Source: Populus alba
Taxonomy: Eukaryota; Streptophyta; Magnoliopsida; Malpighiales; Salicaceae
NCBI RefSeq assembly: GCF_005239225.2
Contig: NC_133293.1
Coordinates: forward strand, 10,198,333 to 10,262,332
DNA length: 64,000 nt
Direction of reading: 5' to 3'
Shown here: piece by piece, positions 1 through 11,700 of the stretch
Numbering within the stretch: the stretch's first letter is position 1
Layout: every line of letters begins with the position of its first letter
Program-made: the position numbers and the translations under genes
The notes under the pieces: model-generated
Databases searched by the model: none
Told to the model about the DNA's origin: nothing
Seen by the model: only the letters and a program-made list of their open reading frames with translations

Positions 1-1251
1 ATTTTCACTAGCACAATAATTGTTTTAAAAGTTTGCATGATATTTATAACAAAGTTTCTCTCTCATACATGATTTCTTTTGTCCTTCAATGAAAGAAAAC
101 AATTTCTTTAAAAAACGTTTAACAAACTACCATTGAGAAAAATATTAAAAAATAATATAATTAGGTAAAAATCAAGAATGAAAACTCTTAACTTTTCTTA
201 AAGTCAAAGGTAAGACTGTCATATTTGAAATAAATAGTTAAAATAAGCTTATAAAAATTTTAAAGATAAGGAAGGAAAGAAAAAACAAAACCCCAAAATC
301 TTAAACTTTGAATACATGAACTTGGATAAAAATAGTCTTGTATTAACAAAAAAAAATATATATTAATAAGTTGAATTCAAACATATCAAGATTACCAACA
401 ATAATGGAAATCAGCCACTTGCACAAGCCAAAGACAAGTCGGCCAAAAAGACTTGTCAATTGCTTTCATTTAGATTTTTAAAAAAAAATTAATAGCACAG
501 TAAATTAAAAGTTTTAGCAAAATAATATTATTTAAGAAAAATAGTAAAATAGCATATTTTCACATTGTCACGCTTCTAAAGCGTGACTTTACGAAATGTT
601 ACAATTTTTAAGCGCAACAAGATAGTTCCCGTGCTTCAGAATAGCGACATTTAAACAATTCACGCTAAATGTCGTGTTTTTGAAGTGCGACAACTTAACA
701 TGTAGCCTCATTACCAATCTTCTAAATCAACCAATCGGTTGGTTGATCCAGTTATATAAACTAGACAACCGTTTCACACAAAAATCATATTTTTTTATGA
801 ATTTTTGCTTCCAAATATATTTTGAGTCAAATTATACATATTTCTCTAACTTGTAGACTTGAAAACAAACTCCAATTAAAATCTCAAAAAGTTATTGTTC
901 ACATTCTAAATTTTTTTTTTTTTAGTGTCAGTGATGTAGTCAAGTTTGCAATAACAAGTGATTATGAATAGTCAAATATGAGTTTGTCATAATTAGATGA
1001 AGATTTACCCTAGACAGCTTATGTGGATGGCCTAACTTATTTATTTATGGACTAGTGGGATAGGCCGAGGCCCAAAAAGAGATCTGATCACACTAGACCA
1101 GAATGATGAATAGAAGGGCTGTAATATTTTATCTGATTGTCGAATCTTTAGATTTAAAAAATCTTGCTCTAATGCCTTGATTTTGGCAGTTTTGTGTTTT
1201 TCCTTATTATTTTTGGATTTCTTCCATTGGTTTAGATTCTATGGTTGTTTC
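1..1251. other. intergenic, AT-rich, with short hairpins
   Basis: I see no gene here. Positions 567-746 hold three perfect short inverted repeats: arms GTCACGCTT/AAGCGTGAC at 567-587, CGACATTTA/TAAATGTCG at 645-674 and TCAACCAA/TTGGTTGA at 727-746. The remainder is low-complexity AT-rich DNA. The 60-residue open frame that overlaps the last hairpins shows no recognisable protein signature and I do not call it a gene. Confidence 0.5.
567..746. repeat. cluster of three perfect short inverted repeats
   Basis: Three hairpins lie within 180 bp: 9-bp arms with a 3-nt loop (567-587), 9-bp arms with a 12-nt loop (645-674) and 8-bp arms with a 4-nt loop (727-746). The words 'gcgtgac', 'gcgacat' and 'gtgcgacaac' recur between them, which suggests the interior of a decayed foldback or MITE-like repeat. 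I could not set outer borders or a target-site duplication. Confidence 0.5.
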
Positions 1252-2166
1252 CAAGGTTGTCAAAAATGCTTTTTTGACACGACACGAAATATACAATATA
1301 AACTCGGATCGTAAACTCAAATCGTAAAATCGCAAGAAAAATATTTTAACTAATTATATATTGACAATTTCAGTCAAACAGTAAATAATAATATAACACA
1401 ATTAAAATAAAAATGAAATAAACAATACAAGTATCCAAATACCTTGAAATATATAATTCAAATAAAATTTTATTTATGGTTTAAATAAATTTAAAATACA
1501 AAAAGAAAAAAAAATAAGATTGAACAATGCCACCTCACCTTTCACTTTTTTTTATGTTAGTAACAATTTCTAAAAATAATGTCCAAATATCCCACTAAGC
1601 AAGACATGTATTTCAAGTTCTCTCTGAGTCTTTGTCGTCTCTCTTTAAAGTTAACAAATAGTTAGTTTAAAACACAGTATTTCTCTCTATATAAGTATTC
1701 ATATCTCTTATTTTACTCTTTTGATTCATCACCATCTACCTCTATCTTCCCATGGTTTCGATCCTCCGATCATGCCTTCCCAACCTAAAATATAGTATAA
1801 GGCTTTCCCATATCCAAGATCCTCTAATGCTGGTGTTAATCTGCTAAGATTGAAAATTTGAGATTTGGGGCAACAAGGAAAGGGAAGACTGAGGAGTGGG
1901 GACTATGTAGTGGAGTGTCAGGGGACTCGGATAGGAAGGCAGTAAATTTTTTAACTTTTGCGAGTTAGAACTCGAAATTGATCAAACTCGGTCAAAATCG
2001 GTCAAACTCGTAAAATTGGTTCGATTTTACCGATTTTAACCGAGTTTGACCGATTTTGACCGAGTTTGACCGATTTCGAGTTTTAACCCGATTTGACACG
2101 TTTTATAGATGTTGACTCGTAAAATCGTAAGATTTTATAAGTTAACTCCTGATTTTAACAACCTTG
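1252..2166. mobile_element. non-autonomous DNA transposon, 915 bp (hAT-like)
   Basis: The left end CAAGGTTGTCAAAA matches the inverted right end, read as CAAGGTTGTTAAAA. The element is flanked by GTTGTTTC at 1244-1251 and 2167-2174. An 8-bp duplication suits hAT; the flanking match can be stretched to 10 bp (GGTTGTTTCC), so a Mutator-like element is a weaker alternative. No transposase is encoded. Near the right end is a long hairpin of 44-bp arms (1967-2010 and 2041-2084) made of 'gaccga' words. A TATA-like CTATATAAG lies near 1686 in the interior, whose origin I do not recognise. Confidence 0.8.
1967..2084. repeat. 44-bp-arm hairpin inside the 915-bp transposon
   Basis: The left arm 1967-2010 and right arm 2041-2084 are inverted copies matching at 41 of 44 positions by eye, with a 30-nt spacer. 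Each arm is itself built of short repeats of 'tcaaactcgg' and 'tcaaaatcgg'. A transcript of this region could fold into a long, nearly perfect stem. Confidence 0.85.
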
Positions 2167-2174
2167 GTTGTTTC

Positions 2175-3769
2175 CTTGTTATTTTTGGATTTTTGTTTCC
2201 TATTTGAATTAAGGTTTTTGACCTATTTAAGGTTTTGTAAACCTCCTAAAGAGACAAACTCTATTATTATTATTTTAGAGAGAATAAACCTATGAATTTG
2301 GGGTTCACATATGCAACCCTTTTCCCTTATAAAAATTTATGTTCTTTGTTAGTTGTTGTCTTTAGCTTTCGCCTGCATCAGTCAGCTAGTCGGCCAATTT
2401 AATTGACCATTACAAATCGGTCAACTGGTTAGTCCTGAATTTAATTGACATTGCAATTCTAAACCACGATATCAATTAAAGTTTTGTCGTATAACCACAA
2501 CATTTAATTAAATGTCATGATTCAAAACTGCAACATCTAAAAAAAAATTATTTCACTAAAACTTTTGTTACTATGTTAATTCACTATTATTTTTATTTTG
2601 TATGTTCATTGTCCGATTTCTCGTTTCATTTACCAGTTGCTCGTGTATGGTGAGATTTTAAATATCATAAAAGGACAAACTTAATTTTATCATGTTAAAT
2701 CGATACCCCCGCTCAACATAACCAAACTTGTATAACTCAATGTAAGTAACCTGAGTACTCAGTATAAATAATATTTTTCATTCTCTCTTATTTTTTCCTC
2801 TCTCACCTTTACACTTACAAACACCTCTCATTAATATCTTTCCCTTCGTGTTATTCTCTATTTTCACATAAATTATTGTTGTTCCTTTCAAAGTTTATTA
2901 TGATAAAGTGACAGTGCAATTTACAATTTTAATATTTTCTGTTTGGTAACCAAGAGATCATGAGAAAACAAATGAAAATTTCAAAAATACAAATTAAACA
3001 AATGTCAATTCCTTTTGTTATTGTTAATTTTTTTTAATAGTAAAATATTCTCTATATTGTATATGTATAAACTATGTCTTTATTTATTATGTCTGACATA
3101 GTTCATCTATTAAAAATATGGTAGTTCTGAACATATATTTTTTGTGTAAGTTTGTTATAGTTTATCTGTTACTTATAAACTTGAGTTAAAAAAATAGAGA
3201 AGAGTTGGAAATTTGAAAAATAGAGATTGAGAGGACATGATTGTTATTATATTTTATTTTGTTTATTTGTTGTCAAACTTTATCCATCAAACTTATTGTT
3301 TATTTGTCAAATTTGTGTGCTAGAAATTGATCTACTATTTAATTATCATTAATTGTAGTGATTTATGGATCAATGCACTAATTTTTTGTTGTTAATTTAC
3401 TTGCCAAACTTAGGAAAAAGAAACTAGAAGGTTATATCTAGGATTTGAACTTAATATCTCATAGTGTCAAGATTGGTAAAGAGGAAAACAATAAACTGCT
3501 CTTGCTGGGTTTCCAATTGAAAACATCCTTATAATTTAACACCCTTCTTACTACTAAGCATGCTCCTGCATGTGTGTGTGTGTGTGTGATATTTATATTT
3601 ATAAAGGTTATCATTTTACTAAGATAACATATGTTGAAATCAATGTTAATAACACTAACGTACTGATAATGTTGGTAGCCCTTATTGTCCTAGTTGCTTC
3701 ATTGGCAAACCTAATTCCTAAACATTCTCCACGTAAGGAAAAATCCAAAATAATGGAAGTGGTGTGAAA
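2175..3769. other. intergenic, no gene recognised
   Basis: AT-rich sequence with no protein signature. A (TG)9 microsatellite lies at 3571-3588. The part around 2380-2570 shares words with 480-700 in opposite orientation and may be another copy of that decayed repeat. Confidence 0.4.
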
Positions 3770-5240
3770 TTAAATAAGAAGCATGAAGAATCAAGTTCTT
3801 CCAAGAGTTTTAATGGTAGTAGTGGCGGTAAAAAAAAATGAATGAACTTGCTTTGTTAGTAAAAAACCAAGACACCAAACTAAGGATTGCTCTCATTATA
3901 AAGTGAATAAAGCACAAATCAATGTGATTGAGAACGTTGAAGAGGAAGCTATAAAGCTTACAGAAGTTATGTCAAAAATTAACTTGGTGGACAACCTCAT
4001 ATGGTGGTGGGTTGGTGGGTTGGTACTAGAGTTACATGTCATGCATGTTTTTGCAAGATTAGTTTTTATGAGTATACAATAACTATTAATAGAGAACAAT
4101 TGTTCATAAGTAACTCTTTTAGTACGAAAACATTTAGGCCATAAACAAGTGGGGCTAAGATGACATCTAGAAACAATTAACTCTAAAAAATGTGGTTCAT
4201 GCTTCTAACATTTAAAAGATTATGGTTTTTAACTCGTTGTTGAGCAAAGATGGATTTAGAAGGGTTTTTTAGCCAAATAAAGTTTGACCGCGCCAAGAGT
4301 GAGATGTCTATGGGTAAGACATATTTATGTGATGGGCTATTTAAGAACAATATGATAATTATTGTTAAAAAAAAAAAGACAAAAAGATTAATAAAGCTTC
4401 TTTATTTATTTAAATGGTTAAGTCTTCTAATTTCAATTTCCATAAATAGAAGTAACGAGTCTCTAAATTTTAATTCACTATAATTTATGTGATTTAAAGT
4501 CTGTGCAAACTACAAGTGGTAAAAGGTATTTTATTATTTTTATCAATGATTACACAAGATATTGATATGTCTATTTAAAATAAAACTAACAAAGATGAGG
4601 CCTTATAAATGTTCAAACATTTCAAAATAAGGTTGAAAATTAATTTAGCTAAAAGATGGAGATCATAAGAAAATGGGGATTATGATTCACCTTTTGATGA
4701 ATTGTATTTTAAGCATGTTATAATTCATCAGACCATGACTTGTTTTCACCATAACAAAAATGGTATTATCAAATACAAGAATCAAACATTGAAACAAATT
4801 GATGATGTTATGTTAATAAGTTGAAAATTGCCTTGAAACTTGTTAGGGGCCTTATTTTATCATCAAATTATATTTTAGATAAAATACATTACAAGAAATT
4901 AAACAAGAGATTATATGAGTGATAGAATGTTCAAGACCTTCCTATAAATACATGAAAATAGTGGGTGTCTAACCAAAGTTATGGTCCCTCCACCAAAGAG
5001 TATAGCCATGCTAATTAGATGTCACGATGCTATATTGAGTCATTTAAAAGTATGCAAAATGTTTCTTTTTATGCATGATAAGAAGCAAAACATTCTGGTA
5101 TTAGAACCTAAGAAAGAAGAGGATGAATCGAGAGATCAAAATAGGGGCACTCTTAAGCCAATAGGTTACAATTATGATAAATGTAGAAAAGCACCAGTAA
5201 AAGCAGTTATAATTGATGAGTTGCCATTTAATTTGTAAAG
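3770..5240 (+). pseudogene. decayed Ty1/copia retrotransposon (gag to integrase remains)
   Basis: Copia-type protein remains run in order on the plus strand through many stops and frameshifts. A zinc-knuckle remnant (KPRHQTKDCSHYK, first cysteines lost) lies at about 3865-3903. A GAG-pre-integrase segment follows at about 4150-4370, with words such as LLSKDGF and YLCDGLFKNN. Integrase-core remains lie at about 4485-4810, with FINDYTRY and, further on, HQTM and NQTLKQ. The integrase-to-RT linker continues to about 5238 (VMVPPPK onwards). No LTRs could be placed. Decay is much heavier than in the copia element at 55.6 kb. Confidence 0.7.
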
Positions 5241-8004
5241 GGTAAGAGAATTAGATAATTTTCTAGGATCATGCAACCTAGATTTGACATTCATTCTCGT
5301 TTCATTGCTATATGAGATTATTTGAAACTTTATGTTGAAGAGAATGAAAGATTAATGATAGATCTTAAGGGTTAACGATTATGCTTAATAACAAATACAT
5401 AGACATTAGTTTCATAGCATTCTTATTGATGTACAACGTCAATAGATGTTTCATAGCAGTTGGTAAGCTTTCCAACTCAAACTATTGCCTGGTCCTCGAG
5501 AAGAAATCACTTTTTTTATGGCCATCAAATGGCCTATATAGTTCCAAAGTCCTGTGGGAAACTAAATTATTGATATGTTTTTGTTTACACACACACACTT
5601 GCCAAATTGCATTGTTCTTAGACCTTTGTAAACCTCCATTTAGTGAAAAAAATTCAACATTCAAATCTAATGATTTTTTAAAATCATCAATTAATACATA
5701 GATAATTTTTTCTTTAACATCATATCAGCTAACAGTCATTAACATGTGTTCTAAGTATTAAAATACAGTATTGGCATGCAAATCATCTCTAATTTGAAAC
5801 AGACAAGGTCTCAAAAAAATTGATAGTTATGATGACTTTGGGAATCTGAAGATTTCTCTTCATAGCTTTTCAATCAAATTGTATGTGAATATTCTAAGTT
5901 TAATATATTTAACTTATAAATATTTGTTCTTTGGCGTTGATGATTCATGTTGTGAGTTATGCCAACAAATTAAATATCATCTTATCAGTAGACCAAGGGC
6001 TAGTTGAATGTCGTGTTAATAATTATTGCTAGGATTAATTACAATACATAATTATGTTAGAAGTCTGAAGTTAGTATTGTGCAGATCTAGTAGTTGGAGG
6101 AGTCGTGGTATTAATTGTGTTTATTTCAGTTTGTTGTATCGTGGGATATGCTTCCACTAAACCCAAAATCCACATGGTAATAGTTAGTTCCTACTTGAAA
6201 TCCAAGTTTATTTGCTTTTCTTTTTATATATTAGTTTCCGTGCTCGTACTTTATGGTGGGGCTGAGCTATATTTTTGTGTAAAAATATAATGCTCAAGTG
6301 CCGACATAAGATAAAATAAATAGCATAAGAAGTTGTTTATGATAAATTTATAATCTCAATAGTTAGAATTTAACTAACTCGGATATCTTATCAAACCTGC
6401 AACTTAAATCTTGAGATTCGAATAACCGAATAGAAAAATAATAACGATTATAAAGTTTTTTAAAAAAAATTAGGTTAACTTTTCAAAACCCATGACCCAA
6501 GCCATTAGACACAGAGCATATAATTTGAAAAAAAAAACCATGAAGTTTAATTTTAAATCAAGTAATTATCAAAAGAATGAAATTAAAAAAAAATCAATTA
6601 TACAAAAGGATTTAAAAATAACAATTAAAGAATGAGTATGAGAATTGAAAAAAAAATATTTATTTGATTGAAGGGTGAAATTGAAAAGAAAAAACTAATT
6701 TAGCAAAAGGACCAAAAAAATAAAAAAAAATCAAAATCAAAATTGACATAAAAAATAAAATCAATATTTTTATTAATGGGCAGAATTAAAAAGAAAATAA
6801 CTCTTACAAAAGTGTCAATAAAAAAATTAGAAACCAAAACAATGAAGATCAAATTAGAATATATAATATCATCAATTTTAATTAAAGGATAAAATTGAAC
6901 CAATAAAACTTTTGTAAAAAAACCAATGAAAAAAAAAATTATTAATCAAAAGAATGGGGATCAAATTAGAGAATATAATATTTGGCAAATTGAAATTGAA
7001 TGATGATATTAAAAACAAATAAAACTTTAACAAAAGGATCAAGATAAAAAATTAGAAATTAAAAAAGTAAAAACTAAAGTTGAAACTCCAACAATAAAAA
7101 AAGCCAAGCTATATTTTTGAGGAGAGAAAGAAAAAAATGAATAAATATAGATCTATCAATATCAAACCGTGCCATGAACAAAGACATATGCCTCACCAAC
7201 ATGTAGAGAAGATGACGCTTTAAACGACATGATAAAATGGCATTTTTGGACTTAGAAAGGTGCAACACAAGCTACTTGAAAGATGCGGGTGCCTGTCATG
7301 CATACCCTTTTTTTTGTTTATTTTTTTAGTCAAATATAAAATTATTCTTGAGCTAACTTTATAATTACAAAAATTATTTTTTGCTTTCATGAGTTTTTGG
7401 TCGTTTCACTGTATAATCAATGTAGGAAAAAACTTAATTATTTGGAATCTGTTTTGAAATGATAAATGATTTATATAAAAAGATTGTTATACCCTTGAAA
7501 AGCATGTGTTAAGTTTGCTAGCAAAGACAAAAGAGCTATTATACTGTTATAGTTAACAATGTAAATATATCTACAATATTTTTCTAATGCTAATTAGTTT
7601 TTCTTATAAAAAAAAACAATTTTCCTAAAATATACTTTCACGTTAAGTAGTCAGATAAATTAAATTTAAACGACTACCTACAAAACAAGGTAGGAAGAAA
7701 AACCAAATTAGTTATGCAGGTTATTAATTAACTCTTAAGGGTTGAAACAACAATAAATATTTATTTTTTTTAAATATTTTTTTATTTAAAAATATATAAA
7801 ATAAATCTTTTAGGAACACTCACTTTTAATATTAGTCATGCTTTATTGATCAATCTCATTCCTTGCAAGGCTTGAAATGTTTTTTTAGGTCAGTATTTTT
7901 TAAATTTTTTTTGATGTAATATTACAAAAAATAAAAAAATAAAAATATTATTTTAATATATTTTTAATTAAAAATATTTTAAAAAAATAATCATTATATA
8001 TATA
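5241..8004. other. intergenic with an A-rich repeat array
   Basis: No gene is supported. From about 6440 to 7070 the plus strand is a purine-rich array in which phrases like 'aaaaggatcaa', 'gaatggggatcaaattag' and 'gataaaattgaa' recur at irregular spacing. The same style of array appears at 34.9-35.25, 45.7-46.0 and 48.1-48.36 kb. Open frames here come from low-complexity sequence. Confidence 0.4.
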
Positions 8005-8231
8005 GGGGCTGTTTGGGATTGAGGTGTGACCTGATTTTCGAAAAAAATTTCAAACTTTTTTTTTTTTTTTTTTTTTTTTGCTAAAATTGAGTTCGGTTTG
8101 TACTTTCTAGATCGTTTTGATGTGCTGATGTCAAAAAATGATTTTTAAAAAATAAAAAAACATTATTGGCATGCTTTTCGGCACGAAAAGCTATTTGAAA
8201 AGCAACAGCTACCACACTCCCAAACACCCTC
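8005..8231. mobile_element. Tourist-like MITE, copy 1 (227 bp)
   Basis: Terminal inverted repeats: the left end begins GGGGCTGTTTGGGATTG and the right end, inverted, reads GAGGGTGTTTGGGAGTG. ATA flanks both sides (8002-8004, 8232-8234), consistent with a 3-bp target-site duplication of PIF/Harbinger type, although the classic target is TAA/TTA. It matches the copy at 63568-63770 over nearly its whole length and differs mainly by a long poly-T run at about 8058-8079. It encodes no protein. Confidence 0.85.
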
Positions 8232-8580
8232 ATAAAAGAAGCTATTATTGTCATGGCGAACGTCAACAATGTTTGGAGGCTTTCCATTGCTGTCGCGAGG
8301 CCAGCTGTCCAGCACGACATGTTTGGAGGCTTTCTATTGTGGTCGCAGTTGGCACGCTGTCCAACATCAATAATTTTTGGAGCTTTTCTCGAACGTGCCT
8401 CATCCTCTAAAGTTGCTATCAGTGGACTTGTCAACTTCTTTACTCGAACGTGCGTGGTTCTCGCGTTCGGTGGCTTTTTAATTATCACAAGACGACAAGC
8501 TTTTTTGTCGAAAAGTTTGCGAGATAAACGCTCTCTCCTACACAAATCTTTTTGTGGCGTGCAAGGAAGAAAATAATTTC
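8232..8580. repeat. GC-richer block with imperfect repeats, origin unknown
   Basis: This block is clearly less AT-rich than its surroundings. It contains three imperfect units of about 60 bp that each start near 'gtttggaggctttc' (about 8270, 8320 and 8375), then two copies of 'ctcgaacgtgc'. Open frames exist on both strands (plus 8253-8576, minus 8081-8620), but they overlap, and the minus one runs into the MITE, so I call none of them a gene. It may be a fragment of an unrecognised repeat or an old gene piece. Confidence 0.45.
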
Positions 8581-9275
8581 GTACAGGATAGTGTTTTTTA
8601 TATTTTATAAGGACGTTCAAATTTCTGAATTATTATTAAAACAAAAAATTATTTGATTTTTATCCAGGTTTTTATATTTTTTATATTGTTCTACACAAGC
8701 TATTATCAAATTGATTGAGAAGTTATTTAATAGTTTAATAAATATAAAATATATTTTTAAAAATAAATATGATTTGATCTTTGCGGCATCATTCGGTTTT
8801 TAAATACAACCCTTCATTGTTGGGCTTTGGTAGATTTTTTTTTCATCTCCTTCCTCTTTCCTCTCTCCTCTCTCCTTGTCCTTGGTTTCGTGTCTGTCCT
8901 TTTCAAAATTAAATATTTTATATCAATTTGTATTTATATTAATTTTTATTTTTATTTTTTTGATTACTATTGTTTTGCTTTAAATGCTTTTTAAAGTTCA
9001 TTTTATTTTTCAATTTTTTCTATCAGCATTTGATTTCATTTAATATTTTTATCCAATTTTATTCTTATTCTTTTGATTGCTATTTTTTTTTTATCATTTT
9101 CTTGATTTATTTTATTTTTCAATTACATCCCTTATTATTTTATTTCATTTAATTTTTGTATAATATTTGGTCCTTATTATTTTGATTACTATTTGTTTTG
9201 TTTTTTAATTTTGAATAGTTGAGAATTTTCCTTTGTAATATTTTTGGGCTTGCCTTCTATAAGATAACTGGATCT
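8581..9275. other. intergenic, T-rich, no gene
   Basis: Low-complexity T-rich plus strand made of 'tttattttt' words with pyrimidine tracts near 8830-8880. The short open frame at 8970-9152 is a Phe/Ile/Tyr-rich translation of this sequence and is not supported. Confidence 0.4.
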
Positions 9276-10195
9276 TAGGCCTGTTCACGGTTCGGTTCTG
9301 TTCAGTTTCAGTCATAAAAACCAACCGAACCAAGTACCTCATATTTTTTAAATTTCAAACCGAACCGAACCGGATTCCAGTTCAAACCGAACCGGTTCGG
9401 TTCGGTTGAATCCGGTTTTGCAACTGAAAAACCGGGAAACCGTACATTCCAGTAGAAGACCCAACAAATAGTAAAGAAGAGAAACATAAAAAAAAAAAAA
9501 AAAAAAAGCTCTCCACTATTAGATTTTTTGAGAAAACATGTTAAATCTGCAAACACTGTTTCTACTTTCTACAATTGACAGGAAAAAAAAAAAGACTCGT
9601 CTCATTGTTTAATTGGTTCAAGGATCAGTGCAATGGAAAATCAAGATACATATATGAAACACTTCTACACTGCCCTTGATGATCACATCGAGCATTCAAA
9701 ACCAATAAATCAACCTGTCTCGTGTATGAAGCACATGACAGAGTCATCTTGACAAGACACAAGAAGTTAGAGAGGAAAAAAAAAGAAAAAGGATCGAGGT
9801 TCACGCTTGTGAATGAGTGGGAGCATACTAGAAGGTTTGTAAGGAAAATTGTGAATTAATTATTGATAAAGATGGGGTTTTTGTTGCAAATGAGAAGGAA
9901 GATGAAGACGGCTTTGTGATTGTGAGAGAACTGAGATGAGAATATGTTAGGGTCAGAGAGGGAGGCCAGTTAGGTTAACTTAACTATTTATAGTACTTTT
10001 TTTTTTAATGGTTTAATGGGTCCGGTTCGGTTTGGCTCGGTTTCTGGATCAAAACCGAAACCGAACCGGACCTGTTAACATTTATGGTTTTTTAAATTGG
10101 TTTAATCGGTTTTTACTTTTGGTTCGGTTTTTTCGGTTAATTTTTCTTCAGTTTTGTCAGTTTTCTCGGTTAATCGGTTATTTTGAACACCCCTA
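9276..10195. mobile_element. non-autonomous hAT element, 920 bp
   Basis: The left end TAGGCCTGTTCAC and the inverted right end TAGGGGTGTTCAA are terminal inverted repeats, flanked by an 8-bp duplication CTGGATCT at 9268-9275 and 10196-10203. Subterminal regions are dense in 'aaccgaacc/ggttcggtt'. They include a perfect 18-bp palindrome at 9385-9402 and a 15-bp-arm hairpin (10019-10033 with 10058-10072). The interior (about 9490-9990) lacks these motifs and carries no transposase; it could be captured DNA. Confidence 0.85.
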
Positions 10196-11179
10196 CTGGA
10201 TCTCATGACCCGAGTCCTAGATTTTGAAGATTAACCTCATTTGATATCAATCTTTTTTCAAATTGATTTTTCTCTAATTTCAGCATTTGATTTTAGATTA
10301 TTAAGCCTTCAGATTCATGATTTTTATTATTTTTCTTTTAATAAAGTTATCTTGATTTCATATTTTAGGTTGCGGGTTAATCAACTTCACTTTCATAATT
10401 TTTTTCAATTTAATTCTTTTGTATATAATTTTATGATATAAAGTTTTAAATTGTGGTTGAAAGATAAAAAGTAAAAGTGCAAAAACTACAATGTAAAAAC
10501 ACAAGAAAAATGCTAGGCAATCTCAAAGTTAATGAAAAAAGTGTTATTCGGCCTACCAATTTTTATTTCACCTCCAATTTAGTCTCTTTATTTATTTATT
10601 AAAGTATTTGATTAAATAAACAAAAGAAACAATAATCATCTTTTTTTTTTCTTATTTTAAAGAACACTAACAAATTCCTCACACAGTAACCTAGGACAAC
10701 ATATATTCCCAAGAAACTTATCTACTAACATACACGAAAATGCAAAGTGAGTAGTTCAAAGAAAATCAATGTGACTCTACACTCTCATTGACTTGCTCAG
10801 TATCAATAAGGTGCTACCTTCCTCACTAACAGTTATCTCTCTCAACCTGTCTCCTCAAGGATCACTAGTTTTCTTGTTAATGACTATCTCTTGCCTATCT
10901 TTACCATTAGAGGACATAAACCTTTTAGACTAATCACCCTAATGTCAACATTTCCCACCTTATAGCAAGACACACCAACCAAAAACTCTTCCTTTTTAAG
11001 TTACATGCAAGCAAAAATAATTATTTTCTTCACTATCCACGAGGTAAATTCATGTGACTGAGTAGAATAAATATTTTAGGTCACCGGGTAAATATTCAAT
11101 CCATACAAGTTCATATAAGAACATTCAACTTTCATACATACTTTCGCATGTCCTTTGCTCTATTATACATTATTTTTTT

Positions 11180-11700
11180 TCCTATAATTTATTAACTTAA
11201 GTATCAGATAATCCTCTATTCTGATAAGAGTCTTATTTTGTAGGGAATTCCAAGCCCAATAACAAAAACCTACATTCAAGCCCAAACACGTTCAATCCAA
11301 GACACACCCATGGAAAGTCCAAATCCAATTTGAAGTCTTCATGATTTCATTGGTCACCATAAGCTCTTCACCAAAATTTTACATCATCTTATGTCATTAT
11401 TAAATGACATAAAATCTTATTATACAACTTATAAACAGACTCCATCTTTCTTTCTTTTATGGAGAAATTCTATTTGAGAATGCAAGAAATCATTTTCTTT
11501 TCTAAATTATTCAAATCTATATTATTTTCTTCCTATAATTTACTTATTTAAACATCAAAGGGTCTCTTATTCTGATATGAAACTTGTTTTATAAGGCATT
11601 TCAAGCCCAAGAATAAGATTTGCATTCAATCTAGACACTTTCAACCTAACAAGCACTCGTGAAAAGCCTGAATCCAGTTCAAGATGCATTGTTCGTAGGA
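11180..11700. repeat. direct repeat pair, period about 351 bp
   Basis: Copy 1 (about 11180-11345) and copy 2 (about 11531-11700) share 'cctataattta', 'ttctgata', 'tccaagccca/ttcaagccca' and the following 100 bp in the same order, with many differences. This may be an old tandem duplication or the ends of a small retroelement. Confidence 0.5.

Noticed and set aside
5381..5701. 106-codon plus-strand frame near the copia relic
   Set aside because: No copia domain can be read in it, and an overlapping minus-strand frame is equally open. Probably chance.
8081..8620. 179-codon minus-strand open frame
   Set aside because: It runs through the MITE and the neighbouring repeat block, overlaps open frames on the other strand and has no recognisable domain.
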